The position numbers and the translations under genes are program-made. Positions 8,696 to 17,297 of a stretch of DNA of 64,000 nucleotides are shown here, piece by piece (within the stretch, counting starts at the first letter, position 1; each line of letters opens with the position of its first letter). Below the pieces are notes generated by a model that made no database searches, was not told the DNA's origin, and saw only the letters and a list, made by a program, of their open reading frames with translations. The DNA comes from Polyangiaceae bacterium (GTDB lineage Bacteria > Myxococcota_A > Polyangia > Polyangiales > Polyangiaceae). Location: contig JACKEB010000012.1 of assembly GCA_020633205.1 (NCBI GenBank), positions 930,001 to 994,000 of the forward strand, in the 5' to 3' direction.

Positions 8696-11350
8696 CTATT
8701 CGGCGCTCGCCGTCTCGAGCAAGTCCGGCAGCTGCAGCGGTGGCAACGAACGCGCCGAGTGCACCACGCGGGTCGCCACGTTGAAGCCTGAGACTTCAAC
8801 CGCGAGGGGCGCAGCAACGGTCGTCGAGCCACTCACGACGCGCTCCTCACCGGGGCGCAGCGTCACGTAGTTGTCCTCCCACAACACCGGGAGCACATCC
8901 GAGCCATCTGCGTCGCACAGCCGGAGCTCGACGAAGAAAGCGACCCGGGGCCCAGGGTTCTTCAACTTGACGTCGAAGCGCTGCACGCCGGGCTCCCGTC
9001 GCACCCGCAGATCCGCCGCAAAATCGCCTGCCTCCGCGAGCTGGCTCAGCGCGCGCAGATCCGCGAAGCGCTTGACCGGGGTGTAGTACCAAGTGCCGTT
9101 CGGGAAGTCGATTTCGTCTGCCTCCGCGGGGATCCAGTACCAGTTGCGACTGACGGATTGTCCGCCTTGGAGGAGCTCGAGATCGAGGAACACGACGCCT
9201 CCAGGGCTGAGCCCTAGGGCCTCGACGGGCGGCAGCTCGAGCACACGCAGCGCGCCATCTGGACCAACGCTCACGCTCTGGGAGGCGGAGAAGCGCAGCT
9301 CACCGCCGAGCCCATACACGCGCACCAGGAGCTCCAGGTCTTCCACGGCGCGGCGATAGTCGCTGGTGAGCCAGACGGCGTGATCGTCGTAGCCGTACAG
9401 CACGTGGAGCGGTTCAGAGCCCCGTTGAGTGCCGAAGAAGCCGCCCGCCGGACGCAGGTAGTAGTCGTAGAGGTGCCAGATCAGGCTCGGCCAGGCGTTG
9501 TTGAGCATCCACTGCACCACGCCGGTCGCGCGGTACTTGTTGCGCGCGTACGCCTCGAACATCGCTCGCTGACCTTCATAGGTCAAAAGCTGCGCCTTGC
9601 GTGCGAAGTCGGCGATGCCTGTGGGCTCCCCCAGGCGTTCGCGCGTTGCCTCGAGGAATAAATCGAGGTTGTGAAACTCCTGACCACCACAGTGAAACTT
9701 CCAGGTGTCGTCCGGCGGCCAGTGGTTCTGCGCCGGGAGCATGCGCTGCAGGCTCTCGAGCGGCGGCACAGCGACGCCGGGGCAGATTTCGCTCGCAAAG
9801 CCGAACGCGCCGCCTCGCTCCTGGTCCGTGAGCCAGTAGCTTGGCGGCACGTACTCGTACGGGCCCACCATCTTGATCCCACTCGGCCCAGTCACGGGGG
9901 TCGGCTTGTTGGCCGCTGAAGACTGCTTGCAGTTCGGCCACGCTTCCGCGTCAAACACCTCGAGGTAGCTCTGCTCGACCCGCGGGGGCGGTGGGAAGTC
10001 GCTGCCGTACCACCAGGTCAGCATGCTCGGGTGGTGAGCGACCCGCCGCAGCTGACTTCGCAGGCTTTCGGCGGCGACGCCGTAGTCTTCTTCTTTCCAG
10101 TTGTCCCACCTTTCCCAGTGATCACAGCAGCACCACCCGGCGATCACCAGGAGCCCCAGCTCATCGCAGCGCTCGAGGAAACGCCCGCGCTCGAGCATGC
10201 CTTCGAAGCGTATTGTGTTGAGGTTCATCGCGACGACGTACTCAATCTGGCGCTGATCGCGCTCCCAGTCGGGTCGCAAGAAGAGGTCCGTCGCCCAACC
10301 GGCGCCGCGGATCACCAGTGCTTCGCCGTTGATGCGGAACAGCGTGTGCTCGTCAGGGGTGAGTTCACTTGTTACCTCGCGGATCCCGAAGCGAGCTTGG
10401 CAGCGATCGCTCAAGCAGCCTTGCAAGCTGGCGGTGACTTCCAGCTCGAAGAGCGGCTGCTCCCCCATCACTCGCGGCCACCAGAGCGGCGGATCGTCGA
10501 GTTCGAGCTCTGGGTGGGCGTCCGCTCGCCACACGACTTGGCGGCACTCACCAGGGCCGAGCTCGACCTGGGCCTCCAGCACGATCCCCAGAGCCGCGAT
10601 GTCCGCTCGGAGCTGGACACGCTCGGTGTCGCCGCTCAAGTTGTGGAGCTCCGTGTGCACTTCGAGGCGCGCTTGAGAGCCGCCCTCTCCACGTAGCACT
10701 CGGCTCTTCACGAACGCTCGGGTGACTCGCACCGCGCCCACACCTCGCAGCCAAACCTCGCGCCAGAGTCCGAGGTTCTTGTCCGGCGGCGACGGGTTCC
10801 AGTCCACCCAGGTGATCGCCAGATCGTCCTTGTTTGGCGCCTGGACGGAGATCGCCAGCACGTTCGGCGCGTCCCGATGCACGTAGTCGGTGATGTCGAG
10901 CACGTAGTCTCGGTAGGCGCCGACCAGCGTTCCCTCGTCGGCCACCAGCTCTCCGTTGATCCACACGGAGCCACGGTAGTTGAGACCATCGAGGCCGAGC
11001 AGCACGCGCTCTCCGAGCTCGGGGGGAGTCTCGAACGTCGTGCGATACCACCACGGAACAGCAAACGGGCTGTCTTCTGGCATGTCGTGGTTGGAGAAGT
11101 TGACCGCGGGGGGACCCTGCCCCGGAACGTCGAGCAGGCGCTTGCCAACGAACGGCTCGGGGTACACCCCAGCGTCCACCAGCGCCCCGAGCACGGTGCA
11201 CGGCATGCTGATCTCGAGCCAGCCAACTTCCTTGCGGATCAGCTCATCGCTGCCGGCGCCGGCGCTAGTGCTTAGTTCTCGGCCATCTCGACCCACGCGC
11301 GCGCTGGAGCCCAGATGCCAACCTGCGTTGAGGTCGATCCGATTGTTCAC
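8696..11350 (-). CDS. Glycoside hydrolase family 2, exo-beta-D-glucosaminidase-like
   Basis: The 884-residue protein has the GH2 order: N-terminal sugar-binding fold (AVPWWYRTTFETPPELGERV, WINGELV, LGLWREVWLRG), Ig-like domain, TIM barrel, then C-terminal beta domains. Two features point to the exo-beta-D-glucosaminidase (CsxA-like) branch rather than beta-mannosidase or beta-galactosidase: the acid/base lies in a GSDFPP motif (Asp451), not the usual NE pair, and the nucleophile is Glu521 in FGFASEICPG. The spacing of 70 residues is close to that in characterised CsxA. No signal peptide is visible, so the enzyme is probably cytoplasmic, acting on imported oligomers. It is the last gene of a three-gene minus-strand operon, 34 bases after the GH9 gene. 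Substrate is inferred; beta-mannoside activity cannot be excluded. Confidence 0.85.
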   Translation of the reverse strand: MNNRIDLNAGWHLGSSARVGRDGRELSTSAGAGSDELIRKEVGWLEISMPCTVLGALVDAGVYPEPFVGKRLLDVPGQGPPAVNFSNHDMPEDSPFAVPWWYRTTFETPPELGERVLLGLDGLNYRGSVWINGELVADEGTLVGAYRDYVLDITDYVHRDAPNVLAISVQAPNKDDLAITWVDWNPSPPDKNLGLWREVWLRGVGAVRVTRAFVKSRVLRGEGGSQARLEVHTELHNLSGDTERVQLRADIAALGIVLEAQVELGPGECRQVVWRADAHPELELDDPPLWWPRVMGEQPLFELEVTASLQGCLSDRCQARFGIREVTSELTPDEHTLFRINGEALVIRGAGWATDLFLRPDWERDQRQIEYVVAMNLNTIRFEGMLERGRFLERCDELGLLVIAGWCCCDHWERWDNWKEEDYGVAAESLRSQLRRVAHHPSMLTWWYGSDFPPPPRVEQSYLEVFDAEAWPNCKQSSAANKPTPVTGPSGIKMVGPYEYVPPSYWLTDQERGGAFGFASEICPGVAVPPLESLQRMLPAQNHWPPDDTWKFHCGGQEFHNLDLFLEATRERLGEPTGIADFARKAQLLTYEGQRAMFEAYARNKYRATGVVQWMLNNAWPSLIWHLYDYYLRPAGGFFGTQRGSEPLHVLYGYDDHAVWLTSDYRRAVEDLELLVRVYGLGGELRFSASQSVSVGPDGALRVLELPPVEALGLSPGGVVFLDLELLQGGQSVSRNWYWIPAEADEIDFPNGTWYYTPVKRFADLRALSQLAEAGDFAADLRVRREPGVQRFDVKLKNPGPRVAFFVELRLCDADGSDVLPVLWEDNYVTLRPGEERVVSGSTTVAAPLAVEVSGFNVATRVVHSARSLPPLQLPDLLETASAE

Positions 11351-11384
11351 GTTGTTCTCGCTTGCTTGGGTTCGGCGGTTCGCT

Positions 11385-13343
11385 TCAGCGCGGCGCTTGC
11401 ATCGCGCTCGCTACGAGCACCAGGTTCGCGTTGTAGTAGATGTCGGGCTCGGTGACGGACCACCAGCCGTTGCCCCACTCGCCCTCGGCCTCGAAGCCAC
11501 CATCCCAGAGGTCGCTCTGCTCTGCGTGCCACAGCGTGCCTGCCGGCAGCCCTGACCGCAGCGGCTTCGGGTTCTCCCAAAGGATGGTTTTCGCCGGTGC
11601 GTTGGGAGCCAGCACCTTCATCTCCATCGCGTTGGGGCCGCCGATCAGGTAGCCTGGGGGAGGCTGCTTCTGGGTTCCCCACTCCACGTGATACATGCGC
11701 TCGGGGCCCTTCCCGACTCGCGTCACCATCGAGTAGGCGTTGGGGTTACGACCGAGCACCCAGTGCCATTGATCCCGAGCCGCTTGCCTGGCCCACGTTG
11801 CCTCGGGGAATAGCTGACTCACTTCGTGCAGCACGTGGGCCTTCTCGAGCAGGTTCGAGTTGTGACCCCAGTAGTAGCCATCGAGTCCCGTCGCGCAGCG
11901 GTACCCGTCTTTCGTCTCCACGCGAGCGCGGAGCGCCTGGGCAGCAGCCAGCAAGCGCTTCTTGGCTTCATCACGCACATCGCTCGGGGTCTTGTCGTCC
12001 TTGGCTAGCGTGATCAGTGCCCAGCGGCTCAGGTTGCCCCAGGCGCCGTCGAACAGCTCGTCCGCCTTCGCCTCGGTGGACACCTTGAGCCAGTGCTTCA
12101 CTTGATCCAGCGCCTTCGGCACCCGTAGGTTGCGCCACACTTCGGCAGCCGCGAGGAAACGCGCACCGTGGTCGGTCTTGAACTCAGGCCCGTCGTCCCA
12201 CAGCGGTTGCTCGCTGCCCTTGTTGTCCACCATCACCCGCTCCGGGTGCTGCTCGAGCCAGGCCCAGGCGCGGCGGGACGCCGCTTCTGCGCGCTTCGCG
12301 AAGGCGGGATCCCAGCGCTGAAAGACGCGGGACGCCAGCGCCAGCACGGCTGCTCCCTTGGCGGTGCTCGCGCTACCGACCCCGCCGATCCAGCGCGGCT
12401 TCTTCTCCTTGTCAGCGGGCCCGGCCTCGGACCAGTCGAACACCGCCTCCCGGTGCCGGAAGGCGCCGCTCGGATCTTGCACGCTCAGCACCCAGCTCAG
12501 CCCGTAGCGCGCTTCATCCAAGATGTCGGGGATCCCATCACCGCTCTCGGGGATGTTCTGCGCCTTGTCCGCAAACTGATCCGGGTGCGCGTCGTAGGCC
12601 ATCAAGAGCGCCTCGGCGGTGGGCGCCGTCGAGGGCACGTACATCTCGAAGTTCCCAGCGTCGTGCCAGCCGCCTTCCACCTTCCAGTGATGCTTCTTCG
12701 CTGGGTAGTCGTTGTAGTCCCACGCCGTATCCGCGTGGGTATGACACGCCGTCTCCCGGGTGTAGCTGGTGCCTTCCCACTCGGCGAAGGGCGCTTTCAG
12801 GGCGGTGCGGCAGCGCTGGAAGTAGAAGTGCTTGAGCCCGGCGATCAGCGACTTGTGATAGACGTCGCTTGCGATTTCGAAGGGAAAGCTCTGAGCGCCG
12901 CTCTTGTCTCGCAGCGTGTACTTGCCCGGCGTCTTGAACTCGCTGAAGTCGACTTGCCAGACCGGGTCCTTACTGGCCGCATCGATACCGCGCGCGCTGA
13001 CCTTTGCCGCGGGGATCGCATACGCCGTCTCCCCGGCTGCGTTGACCACCCGGGGCTCTTGAGGCTCGACGTTGAACACCGCGACTTTGGTCCACTCCGG
13101 GGGGTAACCGACGGTGTCCACCTTGATCGCCGGCACGTTTTTCCCAGGCATGGCTGGAGCCGCCACGGGGGTCTGTTTGGTAGCGCCTGGCGCCTGGCCG
13201 ACGATCACACTGTCGCCGCTGCCGTCAGCCACGGAGTCGCTGCCTTGGGCTGGCTGACCCAGACGACAGCTCGCTGTGGCGCAGCACGAGCCGATGAGCA
13301 GCGTGCCTAACCCCAAAACCCTGGAAATCCGTCGAAGCTTCAT
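11385..13343 (-). CDS. Glycoside hydrolase family 9 lipoprotein
   Basis: The N-terminus has a signal sequence with cysteines suited to lipid attachment (TLLIGSC or ATASC), a linker, then an Ig-like domain typical of GH9 (KVDTVGYPPEWTKVAVF, PGKYTLRD) at about 70-160. The (alpha/alpha)6 catalytic module follows, with VEGGWHDAGNFEMYV (Asp228) and the C-terminal acid Glu632 in WWSVTEPDIYYNANLVLV. The family normally has DAGD; here the second aspartate is Asn231. GH9 contains endoglucanases and also exo-beta-D-glucosaminidases, and this Ig-plus-catalytic layout occurs in both. The ATG overlaps the stop of the upstream propeller gene by 4 bases (ATGA), implying translational coupling. Altered substrate, such as glucosamine oligomers, is plausible; loss of activity is also possible. 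Confidence 0.85.
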   Translation of the reverse strand: MKLRRISRVLGLGTLLIGSCCATASCRLGQPAQGSDSVADGSGDSVIVGQAPGATKQTPVAAPAMPGKNVPAIKVDTVGYPPEWTKVAVFNVEPQEPRVVNAAGETAYAIPAAKVSARGIDAASKDPVWQVDFSEFKTPGKYTLRDKSGAQSFPFEIASDVYHKSLIAGLKHFYFQRCRTALKAPFAEWEGTSYTRETACHTHADTAWDYNDYPAKKHHWKVEGGWHDAGNFEMYVPSTAPTAEALLMAYDAHPDQFADKAQNIPESGDGIPDILDEARYGLSWVLSVQDPSGAFRHREAVFDWSEAGPADKEKKPRWIGGVGSASTAKGAAVLALASRVFQRWDPAFAKRAEAASRRAWAWLEQHPERVMVDNKGSEQPLWDDGPEFKTDHGARFLAAAEVWRNLRVPKALDQVKHWLKVSTEAKADELFDGAWGNLSRWALITLAKDDKTPSDVRDEAKKRLLAAAQALRARVETKDGYRCATGLDGYYWGHNSNLLEKAHVLHEVSQLFPEATWARQAARDQWHWVLGRNPNAYSMVTRVGKGPERMYHVEWGTQKQPPPGYLIGGPNAMEMKVLAPNAPAKTILWENPKPLRSGLPAGTLWHAEQSDLWDGGFEAEGEWGNGWWSVTEPDIYYNANLVLVASAMQAPR

Positions 13344-15250
13344 CGGGGCACCGTTTCGCAGTGGCAGGTATTATCCGCACGGATCACACAGGTCTCGCTC
13401 CCCACACAGCCAGCGCAGCCGCCTTGAGGATCCGCCTGGCAGGGCAGGGTCTCCGTCCAGTAGGCCGTCAGGCTGCCGTCTTCGAAATCCTGGTACGGCA
13501 GCCAAAAGGGCGGATACGACGGATCGCCGCTACCCACCTTGGAGACGTCCACCGCGAACATCCAGAGCTGCGTCTGGTCGGCGGCGAGGAAGCCGTAGTC
13601 CGCCCGGGTGTTGAAGGAGATGAAGAACAGCTGATCGCCGGCTTGAGAGAAGGGCGCGAACTTGGGCCAGGAGCTCTTCTTGCCAAGCCCCGAAGCCGCC
13701 TCGCTCGGCGAATACAGCGTGCCCCGAGTAAGCTCGATGCAGTCGCTGCCTGGGCAGGTGTAAGGACCGCCGGAGGTCCTTACCATGCGGATCAACCCAT
13801 TGGGCGTGGCCTCGGAGGTCGTCTCGAAGTCGTTGCTGCCGCGAGTAGCAGACATGAACGCGAGCCACTTTCCGTCGGGAGACCACGTTGGGTAGTAGTG
13901 GAAGTCGTTGCCCGACTGCGGCACCAAGATCTTGGGCGCTGACAACACACCGCCACTGAAGCCGAGGATCGCGATCCCCGAGCGACAGGTGTCGCTGGTC
14001 CACACGCAGCCGAACTGATCCGTGTCCCCGGTGGCGTCCGCCAAGGTGACGGCGATGGCGCTGCCGTCTGGGCTCCACTCCGGCAAAATAGGCAGCTTTT
14101 CCGCGCCGAACAGCGGATCACCCAGGTCCCAGCGCTGGATCGTGGTGCCGGTTTGGGTCTCTCGCAGCTCGAAATAGGGCGGCCATCCACTGACATCCAC
14201 GCCGTTGATCGCAGCCATGCTTCCGTCGGGAGACAAAGCCACGTTGTGCCCGAAGTAGTTCGTTGGGCCTTGGGTGTTTCCACCACTGAACTCGCCGGTT
14301 GGGAACGGCGTTGGGCCTTCGGGGGGTCTGACGTAAGGGGTCGTCGGATCGTCGGTGGGCGCTGTTTGGATGGCCGCGATGTCTTCACCCTGCTCGGGCG
14401 CCACGGCGAAGGCGATGGTCTTGCCATCGCGGCTCACGCTGTGACACGCCACGCAGGCGTAGTCGTTGGTGGCGGAGTTCGGGATGATGTAGTCCACCGC
14501 CTCGTGGGAGCCGAAGGTGGCCCGCTTGATGCTGCGGTTCTTCGACGCCCAGTAGTAGAGCGCACCGGCGACCGGCCCCGGTGAAAACTCGAGGGTGGTC
14601 TGCGCTGACTCGGTGATCACGCCGCCTGCGCTCGGACCACTCTGTCCGTCGCTACCAAGCAGGCGCACCGTGAAGGGTCGCCCCGCGAAGCGTTGTCCGA
14701 GGGTGAGCCACTCGTTGCGCGGCAGATCGATCACGCACTGCGCGTCGCTGCACGGCACGTAGAAGTGGTACTCCGCGTCGCCGCTCAAGACATCGATGCG
14801 GAACACCGTGTTCTGCGCGCTGCCTTGGCTGAAATGAAACGCGATCTGCCCGAGGTTCATCGGGTGCATGGACTCCGCGAGGGGGTACACTAGCGAAGCT
14901 GCGCCGTCCCCAGTCGTTGCCCCAGAGAAACGGTCGCGGATGTCGTCGGGCAGCGACGGGTCCTTGTAGGCGCCGGTCGCTCCCGGATCCTCGTACTCGA
15001 AGGCGGGTCCAATCGGTTCGATGCTGCCGCCGCTGCCTCCGCTCCCCCCAAACCCGCCAAAGTCCGAGCCGCCGCTGCCGCCGTTAGCAGCGCTGCCGCC
15101 TTGCCCGGAGCCGCCGGACTGAACCGTGTTCGCGTCGCCCCCTGCACTGCAGCCGCCCGCGAAGCCCAGAGCCGTCCCCGCACCCACGGCGCAGGCGCTC
15201 CACAGCGCGGCGTCCAGCCAGCGCGTCAGCCGTGTCGTTCGCTGCTTCAT
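13340..15250 (-). CDS. Beta-propeller lipoprotein with a heme-c motif (TolB/PD40-like)
   Basis: A signal sequence ends at lipobox FAGGC, followed by a Gly/Ser-rich linker. Mid-protein is YACVACHSVSRDGKT, a CxxCH heme-c attachment motif, then several WD40-like/PD40 blades (NVALSPDGSMAA, PEWSPDGSAIAV, PTWSPDGKWLAF). The Cys-rich tail (GGCAGCVGSETCVI) is probably disulphide-bonded. The ATG at 15248-15250 is chosen because GGAGG lies 4-5 bases upstream; the 50 residues before it look non-coding. It is the first gene of the operon with GH9 and GH2. The role is unknown; a surface sensor, glycan-binding or redox partner is possible. A single CxxCH inside a propeller is unusual. Confidence 0.75.
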   Translation of the reverse strand: MKQRTTRLTRWLDAALWSACAVGAGTALGFAGGCSAGGDANTVQSGGSGQGGSAANGGSGGSDFGGFGGSGGSGGSIEPIGPAFEYEDPGATGAYKDPSLPDDIRDRFSGATTGDGAASLVYPLAESMHPMNLGQIAFHFSQGSAQNTVFRIDVLSGDAEYHFYVPCSDAQCVIDLPRNEWLTLGQRFAGRPFTVRLLGSDGQSGPSAGGVITESAQTTLEFSPGPVAGALYYWASKNRSIKRATFGSHEAVDYIIPNSATNDYACVACHSVSRDGKTIAFAVAPEQGEDIAAIQTAPTDDPTTPYVRPPEGPTPFPTGEFSGGNTQGPTNYFGHNVALSPDGSMAAINGVDVSGWPPYFELRETQTGTTIQRWDLGDPLFGAEKLPILPEWSPDGSAIAVTLADATGDTDQFGCVWTSDTCRSGIAILGFSGGVLSAPKILVPQSGNDFHYYPTWSPDGKWLAFMSATRGSNDFETTSEATPNGLIRMVRTSGGPYTCPGSDCIELTRGTLYSPSEAASGLGKKSSWPKFAPFSQAGDQLFFISFNTRADYGFLAADQTQLWMFAVDVSKVGSGDPSYPPFWLPYQDFEDGSLTAYWTETLPCQADPQGGCAGCVGSETCVIRADNTCHCETVPR

Positions 15251-15484
15251 CGCGCCTCCATCACGAAGCAAGCTACCAGGCGGAAACAACGCCCGATGGC
15301 GGTTTCCCGTCCCTTGAGATGTTCGTTTTGGCTTGTTTCGCGGCGCTCGGAGGCGGCAGATCCGGCGGCGCTCGATCCCAAGGATCGCGCCGATCCACAC
15401 GTCTCGCGGCGCTCCGTAACCGCCCTGACACCGTCAGAAAGCAGCCACTGGACGCCGCCCCGGCCACGACTACGATGCCTGACC
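15251..15484. other. Divergent intergenic region
   Basis: This region lies between the propeller-GH9-GH2 operon and the aldehyde dehydrogenase and should hold both promoters. A short dyad, CGATCC-CAA-GGATCG, is seen near 15370-15385. No clear promoter hexamers were identified. Confidence 0.35.
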
Positions 15485-16867
15485 GTGATCGACGTCATCA
15501 ATCCTGCCACCGACGAGCTCATCACCCAGCTGCCAGAGCCAGAATCGGGCCAAGTCGCAGCCGCCTTTGCGCGCGCTCAGGCCGCGCAGAAGAGCTGGCA
15601 GGCGACACCTTACCCCGAGCGGGCGATTTGCATCGCGCGCTTCGCCGCGCTGTTGGACGAGGAGACTTCGGCGCTCGCGCTCACCACGACGCGGGAGATG
15701 GGTAAGCCTATCGCTCAGGCCGAGGGCGAGGTGAAGGCGCTGCAGGGTCGCATCAGTTTCTTCCTGGAGCGCACCGAAGCCGAGCTTCGCGACGAGCAGC
15801 TGCTCAGCGCGGATCAGGGCGGCACCGCCGAACGCATCCGTCATGAGCCGTTGGGGGTGATCGGAAATATTTCTGCCTGGAATTATCCTTACTTCGTCGG
15901 CGGCAACGTCTTCTTGCCGGCGCTCCTGACGGGCAACGCGGTGCTCTACAAGCCTTCGGAGCTCGCGAGCATGACCGGCGAGTACCTAGGCCGCTTGCTC
16001 CACGAATCGGGGATCCCGAAGGACGTCTTTCAGGTGCTGGTTGGTGGCCCCAGCGTGGGCCAGGCGCTGCTCGATCAGCCCCTCGGCGCGATGTTCTTCA
16101 CGGGCTCGAACGCCACGGGCGCCCGCATCGCCAGCGCCCTCGCCCCGCGCATGATCAAGTTCGCGCTGGAGCTCGGCGGTAAGGATCCGGTCTACCTCGC
16201 CGACGACATCGACCTCGGGCACGCCGCGGAGAACATGGCCGAAGGCGCGTTCTACAACACTGGGCAGAGCTGCTGCGCCGTGGAGCGCATCTACGTCCAC
16301 GCGAGCCGCTACGAAGGCTTCCTCGAAGCGTTCGTAGCCGCCACGCAAAAGCTCAAGCTCGGCGATCCCGAAGAGCGCGACACCTTCATCGGCCCCCTCG
16401 CCCGCCGTTCAGCCGCCATCAGCGATCTCCAGAAGCAGGTGGACGAGGCCAAGCAGCGCGGCGCACGGATTTTATTGGGGGGAGAGCGCGCCCCACGAGC
16501 CGGACACTACTACCAGCCCACCATCGTCGCCGACGCGCCGCAGGACTCCTTGATCATGCAGGCAGAGAGCTTCGGCCCGATCATCGGCGTACGCGCCGTC
16601 AAAGACGATGCGGAGGCCGTCCAGCTGATGAACGACACGACGTACGGCCTCACCGCCAGTGTCTACTCCAAGGACGAAGCCCGCGCCCTCAAGATCCTCG
16701 AGGAAGTGGACGCCGGCACCGGCTACTTCAACTGCTGCGACCGCGTCAGCCCGCGCCTGCCGTGGACCGGACGCCGCGGCTCCGGCATCGGCTGCACGCT
16801 ATCGACTTACGGTATCGAAGCCTTTCTGAGACCGAAGGCGCTGCATTTACGGCCGCCAGCGTGGTGA
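15485..16867 (+). CDS. NAD(P)-dependent aldehyde dehydrogenase
   Basis: The 460-residue protein starts VIDVINPATDELITQLPE, as do succinate-semialdehyde and related dehydrogenases. It shows the cofactor segment SAWNYPYFVGGN, the general base in FALELGGKDPVYLADD, and the nucleophile in FYNTGQSCCAVERI, and ends NCCDRVSPRLPWTGRRGSG. It oxidises an aldehyde to the acid; the substrate cannot be named. The GTG at 15485 fits the family N-terminus. The frame is open upstream to 15101, but that part is unrelated to the family. The stop overlaps the next gene. Confidence 0.88.
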   Translation: MIDVINPATDELITQLPEPESGQVAAAFARAQAAQKSWQATPYPERAICIARFAALLDEETSALALTTTREMGKPIAQAEGEVKALQGRISFFLERTEAELRDEQLLSADQGGTAERIRHEPLGVIGNISAWNYPYFVGGNVFLPALLTGNAVLYKPSELASMTGEYLGRLLHESGIPKDVFQVLVGGPSVGQALLDQPLGAMFFTGSNATGARIASALAPRMIKFALELGGKDPVYLADDIDLGHAAENMAEGAFYNTGQSCCAVERIYVHASRYEGFLEAFVAATQKLKLGDPEERDTFIGPLARRSAAISDLQKQVDEAKQRGARILLGGERAPRAGHYYQPTIVADAPQDSLIMQAESFGPIIGVRAVKDDAEAVQLMNDTTYGLTASVYSKDEARALKILEEVDAGTGYFNCCDRVSPRLPWTGRRGSGIGCTLSTYGIEAFLRPKALHLRPPAW

Positions 16868-17277
16868 CGCGCTTCACCGCTACCGCTGTTGGGCACATCG
16901 AGCTGAAGCAAGCGCAAGACGGGATCAACGGTGAGGTGCTAGTGCTCGCGGAGACTGAAGCCGACGGCCTGCGGCTCGAGCTGCAGAAGGCTTCTGAGTA
17001 CGACGAACAAGACGTTGCGCTCGCGATGGACACTACTGCCTGTGTACGGAATGGGGCGCCTGTTTGCTATGGCGGCGTGAAGGCTTGGCGGTTAGTCGGC
17101 GACTCACTCGAGATTGAGCTCGATGAGCAGGCGGCGGCTACGCTGGAGACGTCGGGCTTCCTGGTGCATTTCCCCAAGGCACTACATGGGCTGATCGCCG
17201 AAAAGCTGGCCGCGATTCTTGGTGAAGCGACTCTCACACTACCACTCGTGTGGGCACATCGCTTGCTAGGGTGTTGA
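16861..17277 (+). CDS. Imm10-like predicted immunity protein
   Basis: The small acidic protein (about 138 residues) has the pattern RLELQKASEYDEQDVALAMD, then VCYGGVKAWRL and LEIELDEQAAATLE. This matches my recollection of the Imm10 family: a LQR/LQK-x-x-E-x-D-EQD block, a YGG core, and a final amphipathic segment. Imm10 proteins are predicted antidotes to polymorphic toxins. The GTG start at 16861 or 16864 overlaps the aldehyde dehydrogenase stop. No toxin gene is adjacent in the window, so it would be an orphan immunity gene if the assignment is right. The link to the dehydrogenase is probably positional only. Confidence 0.6.
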   Translation: MVTRFTATAVGHIELKQAQDGINGEVLVLAETEADGLRLELQKASEYDEQDVALAMDTTACVRNGAPVCYGGVKAWRLVGDSLEIELDEQAAATLETSGFLVHFPKALHGLIAEKLAAILGEATLTLPLVWAHRLLGC

Positions 17278-17297
17278 GCGGCCGTCGGCTCATCCCA

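Noticed and set aside
12168..13310. Plus-strand 380-residue frame antisense to GH9
   Set aside because: GC-driven shadow frame; the GH9 strand has clear motifs and operon overlaps.
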